The translations under genes and the position numbers were made by a program. Below the pieces are notes generated by a model. The model did not search any database and had not been told where the DNA came from. It saw only the letters and a program-made list of their open reading frames with translations. Below, piece by piece: positions 1-6,747 of a stretch of 64,000 nucleotides of DNA. Within the stretch, counting starts at the first letter, position 1, and each line of letters begins with the position of its first letter. Source of the DNA: Streptomyces europaeiscabiei (GTDB lineage: Bacteria > Actinomycetota > Actinomycetes > Streptomycetales > Streptomycetaceae); NCBI RefSeq assembly GCF_036346855.1, contig NZ_CP107841.1:4530001-4594000 (forward strand), in the 5' to 3' direction.

Positions 1-329
1 TCGTAACGGCCGTCGGTGATCCAGTACGTGGAGAGGTAGCAGCCGGCGGTGACCGGCTGGGCGATCGCCGACTTCTCCGGCGTACGCAGGAGTTGGAGAT
101 CCCGGGTGGCCACCCAGCGGCGGCCGGAGAACATCCAGGGCATGGCCATCGCGCCCGCGTAGTAGTGGTCGTCCTCGTACCAGCGGTTGTACGCGTACTC
201 GTGGCCCGGGTGCGGCTCGACCATGGTGATCAGGGCGTGGCCGGGCCGGACGCCGTACGGGCCGACGGCGGCCAGTTCGGCGTATGTGGCGCTGCGGGTG
301 TCCTCGCTCATGCGCTTGGCCTCGCTCAT
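1..329 (-). CDS. Conserved hypothetical protein, N-terminal part (cut by window edge)
   Basis: Only the first 109 or so residues are visible; the gene runs off the left edge. The start is the ATG at 329, preceded by a good ribosome site (GGAAGGGGAAG). A second in-frame ATG lies at 311. The visible protein is soluble, rich in Trp, Tyr and His (HEYAYNRWYEDDHYYAG near residues 43-59), with no signal peptide. That pattern recalls dimeric alpha-beta barrel (EthD/Dabb-like) proteins, but the family is an inference. It is divergent from the SDR at 410, and both starts flank a copy of the CTGACG palindrome, so it probably belongs to the catabolic regulon described at that site. Confidence 0.7.
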   Translation of the reverse strand, partial: MSEAKRMSEDTRSATYAELAAVGPYGVRPGHALITMVEPHPGHEYAYNRWYEDDHYYAGAMAMPWMFSGRRWVATRDLQLLRTPEKSAIAQPVTAGCYLSTYWITDGRY

Positions 330-366
330 GTGCTTCCCCTTCCGTCCACCTGCGGTCGCCCATACT

Positions 367-381
367 CTGACGCTCCGTCAG
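367..381. promoter_or_regulatory. CTGACG palindrome, site 1 (shared by divergent genes)
   Basis: CTGACGCTCCGTCAG, flanked by T on the left and AT on the right. It lies in the 80-bp gap between the divergent starts at 329 and 410. It matches nine other sites in this window, all intergenic. The 6-bp arms around a 3-bp centre fit a TetR-type operator; this is inference. Confidence 0.7.
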
Positions 382-409
382 ATAATGCGCCAGAGCCGGG
401 AGGTCTCCG

Positions 410-1198
410 ATGTCACTGCTCGCGGGAAAGACGGTCGTCGTCTCGGGGGTCGGGGCCGGGCTGGGTCAGCGGGTCGCCGCGGCGGTCGTACGGGACGGCG
501 GGAACGCCGTGCTGGGGGCGCGCACGGAGGCGAATCTCGCCAAGGCCGCGGCGGACGTGGACCCGGGCGGCGCGCACACGGCGTACCGGGCGACCGACAT
601 CACCGACGAGGCGCAGTGCACGGCGCTCGCGGCGCTTGCGCGGGAGCGGTTCGGGGGCGTGCACGCGGTGGTCCACGTGGCGGCCTGGGACAGCTACTTC
701 GGGGGCCTGGAGGACGCCGACTTCACCACCTGGCAGGCGGTCCTCGACGTGAACCTGCTGGGCACCCTGCGGATGACCCGGGCCTGTCTGCCCGCCCTGA
801 AGGCGGCGGGCGGCGGGTCGGTCGTCATCATCGGCACGCAGTCGGCGGTGGCCGCGCCCTCTCAGGTGCGGCAGGCGGCGTACGCGGCGTCCAAGGGCGC
901 CCTGACGAGCGCGATGTACTCGCTGGCGCGGGAGCTGGGGCCGCACCGGATACGGGTCAACACCGTGCTGCCGGGCTGGATGTGGGGACCGCCCGTGGAG
1001 GCGTACGTGCGGTTCGCGGCGCACGGTGAGGGCGTGCCCGAGGCGGAGGTGCTGGCGCGCCTCGCCGAGCGGATGGCGCTGCCGGAGCTGGCCACGGACG
1101 GGGACGTCGCGGACGCGGCGGTCTTCCTGGCCTCCGACCGCGCACGGGCGATCACCGGCCAGTCGCTGCTCGTCAACGCCGGTGAACTGATGCGCTGA
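410..1198 (+). CDS. SDR-family oxidoreductase
   Basis: A 262-residue short-chain dehydrogenase/reductase. The nucleotide-binding glycine motif is G13-V-G-A-G-L-G19. Asn115, Ser145, Tyr158 and Lys162 fit the classical catalytic tetrad (YAASK). The C-terminal SLLVNAGE segment is typical of classical SDRs. One oddity is that the usual NNAG motif is replaced by HVAAW at about 89-93. The start at 410 has GGGAGG upstream. It is probably an NAD(P)-dependent alcohol/ketone dehydrogenase or hydroxyacyl-CoA dehydrogenase. The substrate cannot be told from sequence. Its promoter carries site 1, linking it to the other catabolic genes of the window, and a terminator-like hairpin follows the stop. Confidence 0.88.
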   Translation: MSLLAGKTVVVSGVGAGLGQRVAAAVVRDGGNAVLGARTEANLAKAAADVDPGGAHTAYRATDITDEAQCTALAALARERFGGVHAVVHVAAWDSYFGGLEDADFTTWQAVLDVNLLGTLRMTRACLPALKAAGGGSVVIIGTQSAVAAPSQVRQAAYAASKGALTSAMYSLARELGPHRIRVNTVLPGWMWGPPVEAYVRFAAHGEGVPEAEVLARLAERMALPELATDGDVADAAVFLASDRARAITGQSLLVNAGELMR

Positions 1199-1211
1199 CC
1201 GCCCTCATCGG

Positions 1212-1244
1212 TCACCCTCGCCCAGGGGCGGGGGTGATCTTTTT
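1212..1244 (+). terminator. Rho-independent terminator after the SDR gene
   Basis: A 12-bp stem with one wobble pair (TCACCCTCGCCC against GGGCGGGGGTGA) is followed by a run of five T. It lies 13 bp after the stop codon at 1198. Confidence 0.7.
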
Positions 1245-1393
1245 CGGCCACCCTGTCGTTCATATGCATGAACCAAAGTCATCGCCCGGAACTTCTTTAC
1301 CCCCTCTTGACCTACCCATTCCTTGCCGTGGGCATGCCACCGAACCCAGAGTTCACATGCCTGACCCTGGCGGCGGACCCTGGAAGGGGGCCC

Positions 1394-2971
1394 ATGAACA
1401 GTCTCGACTGGGCCGTGCTCATCGGCTACTTCGGTGTGATGGTCGCGATCGGCGTCTGGTCGCACAAGCGTGTCGACAACGTCAGCGACTTCTTCACCGC
1501 CGGCGGCAAGATGCCCTGGTGGCTCTCCGGCATCTCGCACCACATGTCGGGCTACAGCGCGGTGATGTTCACCGGGTACGCCAGCATCGCGTACACCTAC
1601 GGTGTCACGTCCTTCGTGACCTGGTCGTTCCCCATCGCCCTCGGCATCGCCATCGGCTCCAAGCTGTTCGCGCCGCGCATCAACCGGCTGCGCTCACGGC
1701 TGCATGTGGCGTCTCCGCTCGAATATCTGAAGAACCGTTACAACCTGGGCACCCAGCAGGCGTTGGCCTGGTCCGGCATGCTGCTGAAGATCGTGGACGT
1801 CGGCGCGAAGTGGGCCGCGATCGCGACCCTGCTCTCGGTCTTCACGGGCATCTCCCTGAACCAGGGCATCCTGATCACCGGTTCGATCACCGCCGTCTAC
1901 TGCACCATCGGCGGCCTCTGGGCGGACGCGCTCACGGAGTTGGGTCAGTTCGTGATCCAACTGCTGGCGGGGATCGCGATGTTCGTCGCCGTGGTGGGCA
2001 AACTGGGCGACTACGGCGGCTTCTTCGGTGTGTGGGACCGCCCGGAGCTGAAGGGCCACGCCGAACCACTGGTGGGCCCCTACGGCACGATCTTCCTGCT
2101 CGCGTTCCTGTTCATCAAGCTCTTCGAGTACAACGGCGGCATGCTCAACCAGGCCCAGCGCTACATGGCCACCGCGACCCCGTACGAGGCCGAGCGCTCC
2201 GCCCGGCTGTCGGCGATCCTGTGGCTGGTCTGGCCGCTGGTGCTGTTCTTCCCGATGTGGATGTCGCCGCTGCTGGTGACGTCGGAGAAGGGCGACGGTT
2301 CGGACTCGTACGCCCTGATGACCGAACAGCTGCTGCCGCACGGGCTGCTGGGCCTCGTCATCGTCGGCTTCTTCTCCCACACGATGGCCATGTGCTCGTC
2401 CGACGCGAACGCCATCGCGGCCGTCTTCACCCGGGACTGCGCGCCGGTGATCTGGCGCCGGGCTCGGACGTGGAGCGAGGGGCAGGGGCTGCGGGTCGCC
2501 CGGATCGCGACGGTCGTGTTCCTGGGCCTGTCGATGGCGGCGGCCACACAGGTCAACTCGCCCGCCTTCAAGGACATCATCACCGTCGTCATCAAGTGGG
2601 TCGCCGGGCTGATGGGCCCGATGGCCATCCCGATGATGCTGGGTCTGCTGCGGCCGTTCCGCCGGTCGGGGCCGACGGCGGCGCTCACCAGCTGGGCGTG
2701 CGGGCTGTTCGCCTTCTGGCTGGTGAACTACCCGATCCACTGGAGCGTCGAGGGCGGGGTGCCGCTGCAGTACCAGGTGTCCATCCCGCTGGCCGTCTCG
2801 CTGGTGCTGTACACCGTCATCGGCTTCATCAAGCCCGAGGACACGCCCGAGCGGCTCGCGCTCATCGAGATCATCAACTCGGACGGCGACGGGGACGGCA
2901 AGGGCGGCGCCGGCGCCGCGGCGGCGGTACCGGCCCAAGGGAAGGACGCGTCCAGCCCCAGCGGGGTCTGA
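1394..2971 (+). CDS. Sodium:solute symporter (SSS family)
   Basis: A 525-residue multi-pass inner-membrane transporter with about 13 hydrophobic segments, close to the usual SSS length. The N-terminal segment (MNSLDWAVLIGYFGVMV) followed by DFFTAGGKMPWW is the typical opening of sugar-type SSS carriers that couple Na+ entry to uptake of sugars or organic solutes. An upstream in-frame ATG at 1268 exists, but the ATG at 1394 has GGAAGGGGG directly before it and gives the canonical N-terminus. The C-terminus ends in a Gly/Asp/Ala-rich hydrophilic tail. It is a single-gene unit with a hairpin after the stop. The substrate is unknown; no adjacent catabolic enzyme points to one, and no CTGACG site precedes it. 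Confidence 0.88.
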   Translation: MNSLDWAVLIGYFGVMVAIGVWSHKRVDNVSDFFTAGGKMPWWLSGISHHMSGYSAVMFTGYASIAYTYGVTSFVTWSFPIALGIAIGSKLFAPRINRLRSRLHVASPLEYLKNRYNLGTQQALAWSGMLLKIVDVGAKWAAIATLLSVFTGISLNQGILITGSITAVYCTIGGLWADALTELGQFVIQLLAGIAMFVAVVGKLGDYGGFFGVWDRPELKGHAEPLVGPYGTIFLLAFLFIKLFEYNGGMLNQAQRYMATATPYEAERSARLSAILWLVWPLVLFFPMWMSPLLVTSEKGDGSDSYALMTEQLLPHGLLGLVIVGFFSHTMAMCSSDANAIAAVFTRDCAPVIWRRARTWSEGQGLRVARIATVVFLGLSMAAATQVNSPAFKDIITVVIKWVAGLMGPMAIPMMLGLLRPFRRSGPTAALTSWACGLFAFWLVNYPIHWSVEGGVPLQYQVSIPLAVSLVLYTVIGFIKPEDTPERLALIEIINSDGDGDGKGGAGAAAAVPAQGKDASSPSGV

Positions 2972-3001
2972 GGGCGCCGCCTACGGGGTCGTTGTGGAGC
3001 G

Positions 3002-3039
3002 GTGAGGGCCGTGCCGGGATGTCCCGGGGCGGCCCTCAC
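3002..3039 (+). terminator. Terminator-like hairpin after the symporter gene
   Basis: A 10-bp perfect stem, GTGAGGGCCG with CGGCCCTCAC, encloses a second CCGGG/CCCGG stem. There is no U-tract, as is common in Streptomyces. The remaining 190 bp to the next gene hold only a G-rich run and no gene. Confidence 0.6.
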
Positions 3040-3229
3040 GGCTGTTGTGTGTGTGTGGGGGGGGGCGGATGCGGCTGGCTGGCGGGGTCCGTCAGCGGGC
3101 GGGCTCTGCGCGGCGGAGGTGCGGTGGACCGACGGACGGGCGGACGGGCGCTGTCGGTGCCGGTCGCTCGGGTGCCGCGCATGCGATCACTGATCACCGC
3201 CGTCCGCGAGCACGACAAGGTGGGGAATG

Positions 3230-3772
3230 TCAGCCGACGTGGGCGGCGATCGTGCGGGCGCAGGTCAGGGATTCGGTGTGGGTGGTGTCGACCTCCAGGT
3301 CGTAGTGCACACCCTCGTGGACGATGTCCGCCTGCGCCTCGGCCATTCCCCGGACGCGGTCTCCCCGGGCGATCTCGCGGCCGGCGGCGACGGTGCTGTC
3401 GCAGCGCACTCCGACCCAGAGCACGTCCACGCCGTGCGGGCCGTCGAGAAGCTTCCGCCAGCGCTGCTGGGAGGCCGCTCCGCCGAGGAAGATGTCGTCG
3501 ATGATGACGCGGGCGCCCGCGCGGACCATGGCCACGACGCCCTCGGCCCAGGCCTGCTCCAGTGCGCGGAAGTCAGCCCCGATGTCGACCGCGCCGTCGG
3601 CCGAGATCGCGATGCCGCCCTCCGACGTCTGCATCCGCGCGGGCATCGCGTCGATGAGGGAATCGGCCCCGAACGCGAGCCACTGATCGGACAGTTCGGC
3701 CTGCAGACACCGTACGATCCCGGACTTCCCCGCGCTGGAACCGCCGTTGAGGATGATCATCTGAGTGGTCAC
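3230..3772 (-). CDS. cpt: Chloramphenicol 3-O-phosphotransferase homologue
   Basis: This 180-residue protein closely matches, from memory, the chloramphenicol phosphotransferase (Cpt) of the chloramphenicol producer S. venezuelae. Shared features include the same opening [17 protein letters not shown], Walker A at 10-17 (GGSSAGKS), and Asp37 in FGADSL at the position of the known catalytic base. Segments such as [14 protein letters not shown] and VLWVGVRC also match. Cpt transfers the ATP gamma-phosphate to the 3-hydroxyl of chloramphenicol in the cytoplasm and inactivates it. The GTG at 3772 gives the family N-terminus, although its ribosome site is weak. It is divergent from the hydrolase at 3844. 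No chloramphenicol biosynthetic genes are nearby, so this would be stand-alone resistance or a related small-molecule kinase. Confidence 0.85.
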   Translation of the reverse strand: MTTQMIILNGGSSAGKSGIVRCLQAELSDQWLAFGADSLIDAMPARMQTSEGGIAISADGAVDIGADFRALEQAWAEGVVAMVRAGARVIIDDIFLGGAASQQRWRKLLDGPHGVDVLWVGVRCDSTVAAGREIARGDRVRGMAEAQADIVHEGVHYDLEVDTTHTESLTCARTIAAHVG

Positions 3773-3843
3773 CGGGCTACGGTAGGACGCCCCGCGCACG
3801 GCACGAAACCCATTTCGGGGGCAGGGGACCAGGGACAGGGGAC

Positions 3844-4773
3844 ATGGGGCGGGCGCCGGAGCGGGAAGGGGAGCGCGTGGGTGTCGAGGTCGTCGAGCAC
3901 GAGGTGACCGAGCCCTGGGAAGGCGTGCTGGTCGCTCCCAGGGATGGCAGCGGTGCCGGTGTTCTGGTCCTGGCGGGTTCCAGTGGGCGCGTCGAGCGGG
4001 AGAGGGCACGGCTTCTCGCCCGGCAGGGCATGACGGCCCTGGCGATCCGCTGGTTCGGCGGGCCGGGGCAGCCGCCGGGTATCTGTGAGGTTCCTCTGGA
4101 GACCTTCACCGCGGCCGTCGACCTCCTCCTGGCGCACGGGGCGGCACACGTCGGAATCCTGGGCTCCTCCAAGGGGGCCGAGGCGGCACTGCTCACGGCG
4201 GTGCACGATGCGCGTGTGAACGCCGTCGTCGCGCTGTCGCCCACGTCTCGGGTCTGGTGCAACGTGGGGCCTGGCCGGGACGGAGCGCATCACCCCTACC
4301 GGTCCTCCTGGACCTGGCGGGGCCGGGCACTGCCCTTCGTGCCGCTGGACGATTCCTGGACGCCCGCGGAGTCGGACTCAGGCGGCCCGGTCGCCGTACG
4401 CGGGTGGTACGAACTCAGCGAGCGGACGTTCGCCGAACTGCTCCCTGCGGCCGAGATCCCCGTGGACAGGGCTCGGGCCGATCTCCTGCTGGTCGCGGGC
4501 GGCGACGACGCGATGTGGCCGTCCCTGCCCGCCGCCGAGCGGCTGGCTGAACGCCGACGCTCGGCGGGCGCCGGCGTACGGCTGATCGCCCGCCCCGACG
4601 CCGGTCACCGCCCACGCCTTCCCGGCGAGAGCCCCGCCCCGCCGTCCGCCCGGTTCCGCCACGGCGGCACCCCCGAAGCCGACACCCTCCTGGGCACGAC
4701 CGCCTGGCCCCATGTCCTCGACGTGCTCCGTGACGGGGACCGACGCCGCGCTACACGGGCTCACGCACCATGA
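3844..4773 (+). CDS. Alpha/beta hydrolase, BAAT C-terminal type acyltransferase/thioesterase
   Basis: A 309-residue alpha/beta-hydrolase-fold protein resembling the C-terminal domain of bile-acid-CoA:amino acid N-acyltransferase and acyl-CoA thioesterases. The nucleophile elbow is G107-S-S109-K-G111. The acid is Asp221 or Asp222 in [11 protein letters not shown], and the histidine is H255 in DAGHRP. It lacks the N-terminal beta-sandwich domain of the full-length eukaryotic enzymes. The ATG at 3844 has AGGGGAC upstream. The 3' end overlaps the convergent GNAT gene by 23 bp. It could hydrolyse an acyl-CoA or another ester; the substrate is unknown. Confidence 0.78.
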   Translation: MGRAPEREGERVGVEVVEHEVTEPWEGVLVAPRDGSGAGVLVLAGSSGRVERERARLLARQGMTALAIRWFGGPGQPPGICEVPLETFTAAVDLLLAHGAAHVGILGSSKGAEAALLTAVHDARVNAVVALSPTSRVWCNVGPGRDGAHHPYRSSWTWRGRALPFVPLDDSWTPAESDSGGPVAVRGWYELSERTFAELLPAAEIPVDRARADLLLVAGGDDAMWPSLPAAERLAERRRSAGAGVRLIARPDAGHRPRLPGESPAPPSARFRHGGTPEADTLLGTTAWPHVLDVLRDGDRRRATRAHAP

Positions 4774-5191
4774 ACACGTCCACCGGGTCCTCGGTCTCCA
4801 GGCGGAAGCCGTGGCGCTCGTAGAGGCGTCTGGCCGGGCTTCCCCGCAGGACGTTCAGGCGGACCGGCACGGCGGTGCGGTCGCAGCGGGCGAGGAGGTC
4901 GTGGAGTACGGCCGTGCCGATGCCGGTGCCCTGCAGATGCGGGGCCAGGTAGAAGTGCTCCAGCCAGTGGGCCTCGGCGGTCGGGCGGAGCGCCACGCAG
5001 CCGGCGAAGGCGCCGCCGACCTCGATGATCCAGGTGTGGGCCGGGTCGAAGGAGTCGCGGAAGCGTCGGCGTACGCGGTGGGGGTCGTAGCGGCCGAGGC
5101 GTTCGAGGTCCTGGCGCATGACCACGGCGCGCAGCTCGGCGATGGGTTCGACGTCCGTCGCCAGGGCCGGGCGTATGTTCCAGTCAGCCAT
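4751..5191 (-). CDS. GNAT-family N-acetyltransferase
   Basis: A 146-residue GNAT-fold acetyltransferase. Acetyl-CoA motif A is Q87-G-T-G90-I-G92 (HLQGTGIGTAVL), followed by the YERHGF segment at 124-129 that closes the fold. The length is normal for a single-domain member. The chosen start is the ATG at 5191 (MADWNIRPA), which begins at the first beta strand; an extension to 5281 would add only a low-complexity arginine/glycine tail. It is convergent with the hydrolase gene and overlaps it by 23 bp. The acceptor is unknown. Confidence 0.82.
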   Translation of the reverse strand: MADWNIRPALATDVEPIAELRAVVMRQDLERLGRYDPHRVRRRFRDSFDPAHTWIIEVGGAFAGCVALRPTAEAHWLEHFYLAPHLQGTGIGTAVLHDLLARCDRTAVPVRLNVLRGSPARRLYERHGFRLETEDPVDVFMVREPV

Positions 5192-5356
5192 GATCGGCAC
5201 GGTACTCCGCCCCGGATTCAGGACGTCGCGGCGTCCCAGTCGTGGCGTCCCAGTCGTGGCGTCCCAAGAGGGCGCGGGCAACCGCGTGGCCGGCCACGAC
5301 GCGGCGTCGCTCGCCGGACTGCCCCGCGCCCCTGCGTCCAGCCCCCGGCCGCGGCC

Positions 5357-6472
5357 TCAGGCCCGCGGATACCGGGTCAGCCAGCCCGGTACCGCGCCGC
5401 CCGGGGCGTGCAGGGCGGGGCCCTGGGTCATTTCGAGGGCGAAGTCGTCGGCGAGGACGAGGATCGTGGGACGGCCCTCCAGTTCCGCGAGCCAGGCGGG
5501 GGGCAGGGCGGTCTCGCCGTGGAGGGCGCCGAGGAGGCCGCCCGTCAGGGCGCCGGCGGCTCCGGAGGGACCTCCGTGGTTGACGGCGAGGCACAGGCCG
5601 TGGCGTATGTCCTCGCCGACCAGGGCGCAGTACACGGCGACCGCGAGCAGGCCCGCCGCCGCGCCGTCACCGGCGATCTGCTCGACGACGGCCGGGGACG
5701 GCGGGCCCTGGCGGACGGCGGTGACGGCCTGTTGCAGGGCCTCGGAGACGGGCTGGTGGCCGGGGCGTGCGGCCAGCAGGACCAGGGTCTTCTGGACGGC
5801 GGCGTCGAGGCCCTCGCCCCGCGCGAGGGCGTGGACGATGACGGCGTAGGAGCCGGCGGCCAGATAGGCGGTGGGGGCGCCGTGGGTCTGCGCCGCGCAC
5901 TCGACGGCCAGTTGGAAGACCAACTGGGGTTCCCAGCCGACGAGGAGACCGAAGGGGGCGGAGCGGGCGGCGGCCTCGGCGCCGGACGCGCCGGGGTTCT
6001 TGGGGGCGTCGAGGGTGCCCATGGTCCCGTCGGAGAAGCCGAGGAGGCAGATGAGGGAGGGGTCACGGCGGGCGTAGAGCCACTCCTCGCGGGCGAGCCA
6101 GCCGTCGTCCTTGCGGCGTTCGTCGGGGCCCCAGTCCCGCTGGGTCGCGGCCCAGCGCAGATAGGCCCGGTGCAGATCGGTCGGCGGGTGCCACACGCCG
6201 GTGTCGCGGCGGACCTGGGCGCGGATCAGGCCGTCCACGGTGAACAGGGTGAGCTGGGTGAGGTCGGTGATCGCGCCGCGTCTGCCGTACGCGGAGGCCA
6301 GATCCGTCAGCCACTCCGGACCGTACGCCTCACCGATCTGCGACAGGGTGAGCTGGTCGACCGGCGCGCCCAGCGCGTCACCGACGGCCGCGCCCAGCAG
6401 CGTTCCGCGCACCCGGCTGCGGAAGTCCTGCTGCTCGACCCGCCCCCAGACGGCACCGGCTGTCGCACCCAC
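5357..6472 (-). CDS. ADP-ribosylglycohydrolase-fold protein with degenerate metal site
   Basis: About 371 residues of the ADP-ribosylglycohydrolase (ARH/DraG) family, which normally removes ADP-ribose from proteins using two Mg2+ ions. The fold markers are clear: GTLLGAAVGDALGAPVD at the N-terminus, TQLTLFTVDGL, and GALTGGLLGALHG near the C-terminus. The metal ligands are not: the usual TDDT reads TDLT, and the usual GDSDS of the C-terminal motif reads GGPSG. It may therefore be a binding protein or inactive paralogue rather than an enzyme. The GTG at 6472 is preferred over the ATG at 6556 because AGGAGG lies 5 bp before it. A dense GTACGT cluster lies just upstream. Confidence 0.8.
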   Translation of the reverse strand: MGATAGAVWGRVEQQDFRSRVRGTLLGAAVGDALGAPVDQLTLSQIGEAYGPEWLTDLASAYGRRGAITDLTQLTLFTVDGLIRAQVRRDTGVWHPPTDLHRAYLRWAATQRDWGPDERRKDDGWLAREEWLYARRDPSLICLLGFSDGTMGTLDAPKNPGASGAEAAARSAPFGLLVGWEPQLVFQLAVECAAQTHGAPTAYLAAGSYAVIVHALARGEGLDAAVQKTLVLLAARPGHQPVSEALQQAVTAVRQGPPSPAVVEQIAGDGAAAGLLAVAVYCALVGEDIRHGLCLAVNHGGPSGAAGALTGGLLGALHGETALPPAWLAELEGRPTILVLADDFALEMTQGPALHAPGGAVPGWLTRYPRA

Positions 6473-6502
6473 CCCGGCCTCCTCACGGCCCTTACCCGAC
6501 CC

Positions 6503-6539
6503 GTACGTCAGTACGTCCATACATACGTACGCCCGTACG
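6503..6539. promoter_or_regulatory. GTACGT-rich palindromic cluster upstream of the ARH-like gene
   Basis: Within 37 bp there are GTACGT (6503 and 6511), ATACGTAC (6523-6530) and CGTACG (6534-6539), all self-complementary cores. The cluster starts 31 bp before the ARH-like start, in its promoter or leader. It looks like an operator array, but no known regulator is recognised. Confidence 0.35.
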
Positions 6540-6747
6540 GCTCGACAGTCCAGCACTGTAATCGAACGGGAACGGTCGGCTCAGGGGTCTCACAGAGCGC
6601 TAAACATTTCTTAATGCGCAACTGCTCAGACTGTTCGGTCGGTCCGGACTCCCGACGATCAGCTGTCAACAGGCGGCGAACCCGGATCCCACTCTCGGAG
6701 AATCCGTGCGCCGGCGCAACAGCCGTCACCGGTCCGTTCACGCCGTT

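Noticed and set aside
3040..3229. Short plus- and minus-strand frames after the symporter
   Set aside because: Low-complexity Gly/Arg/Ala translations around a G-run; no start signal.
6508..6741. A 77-codon minus-strand frame between the STAND and ARH-like genes
   Set aside because: Atypical amino-acid make-up, no ribosome site and no family; it overlaps the promoter region.
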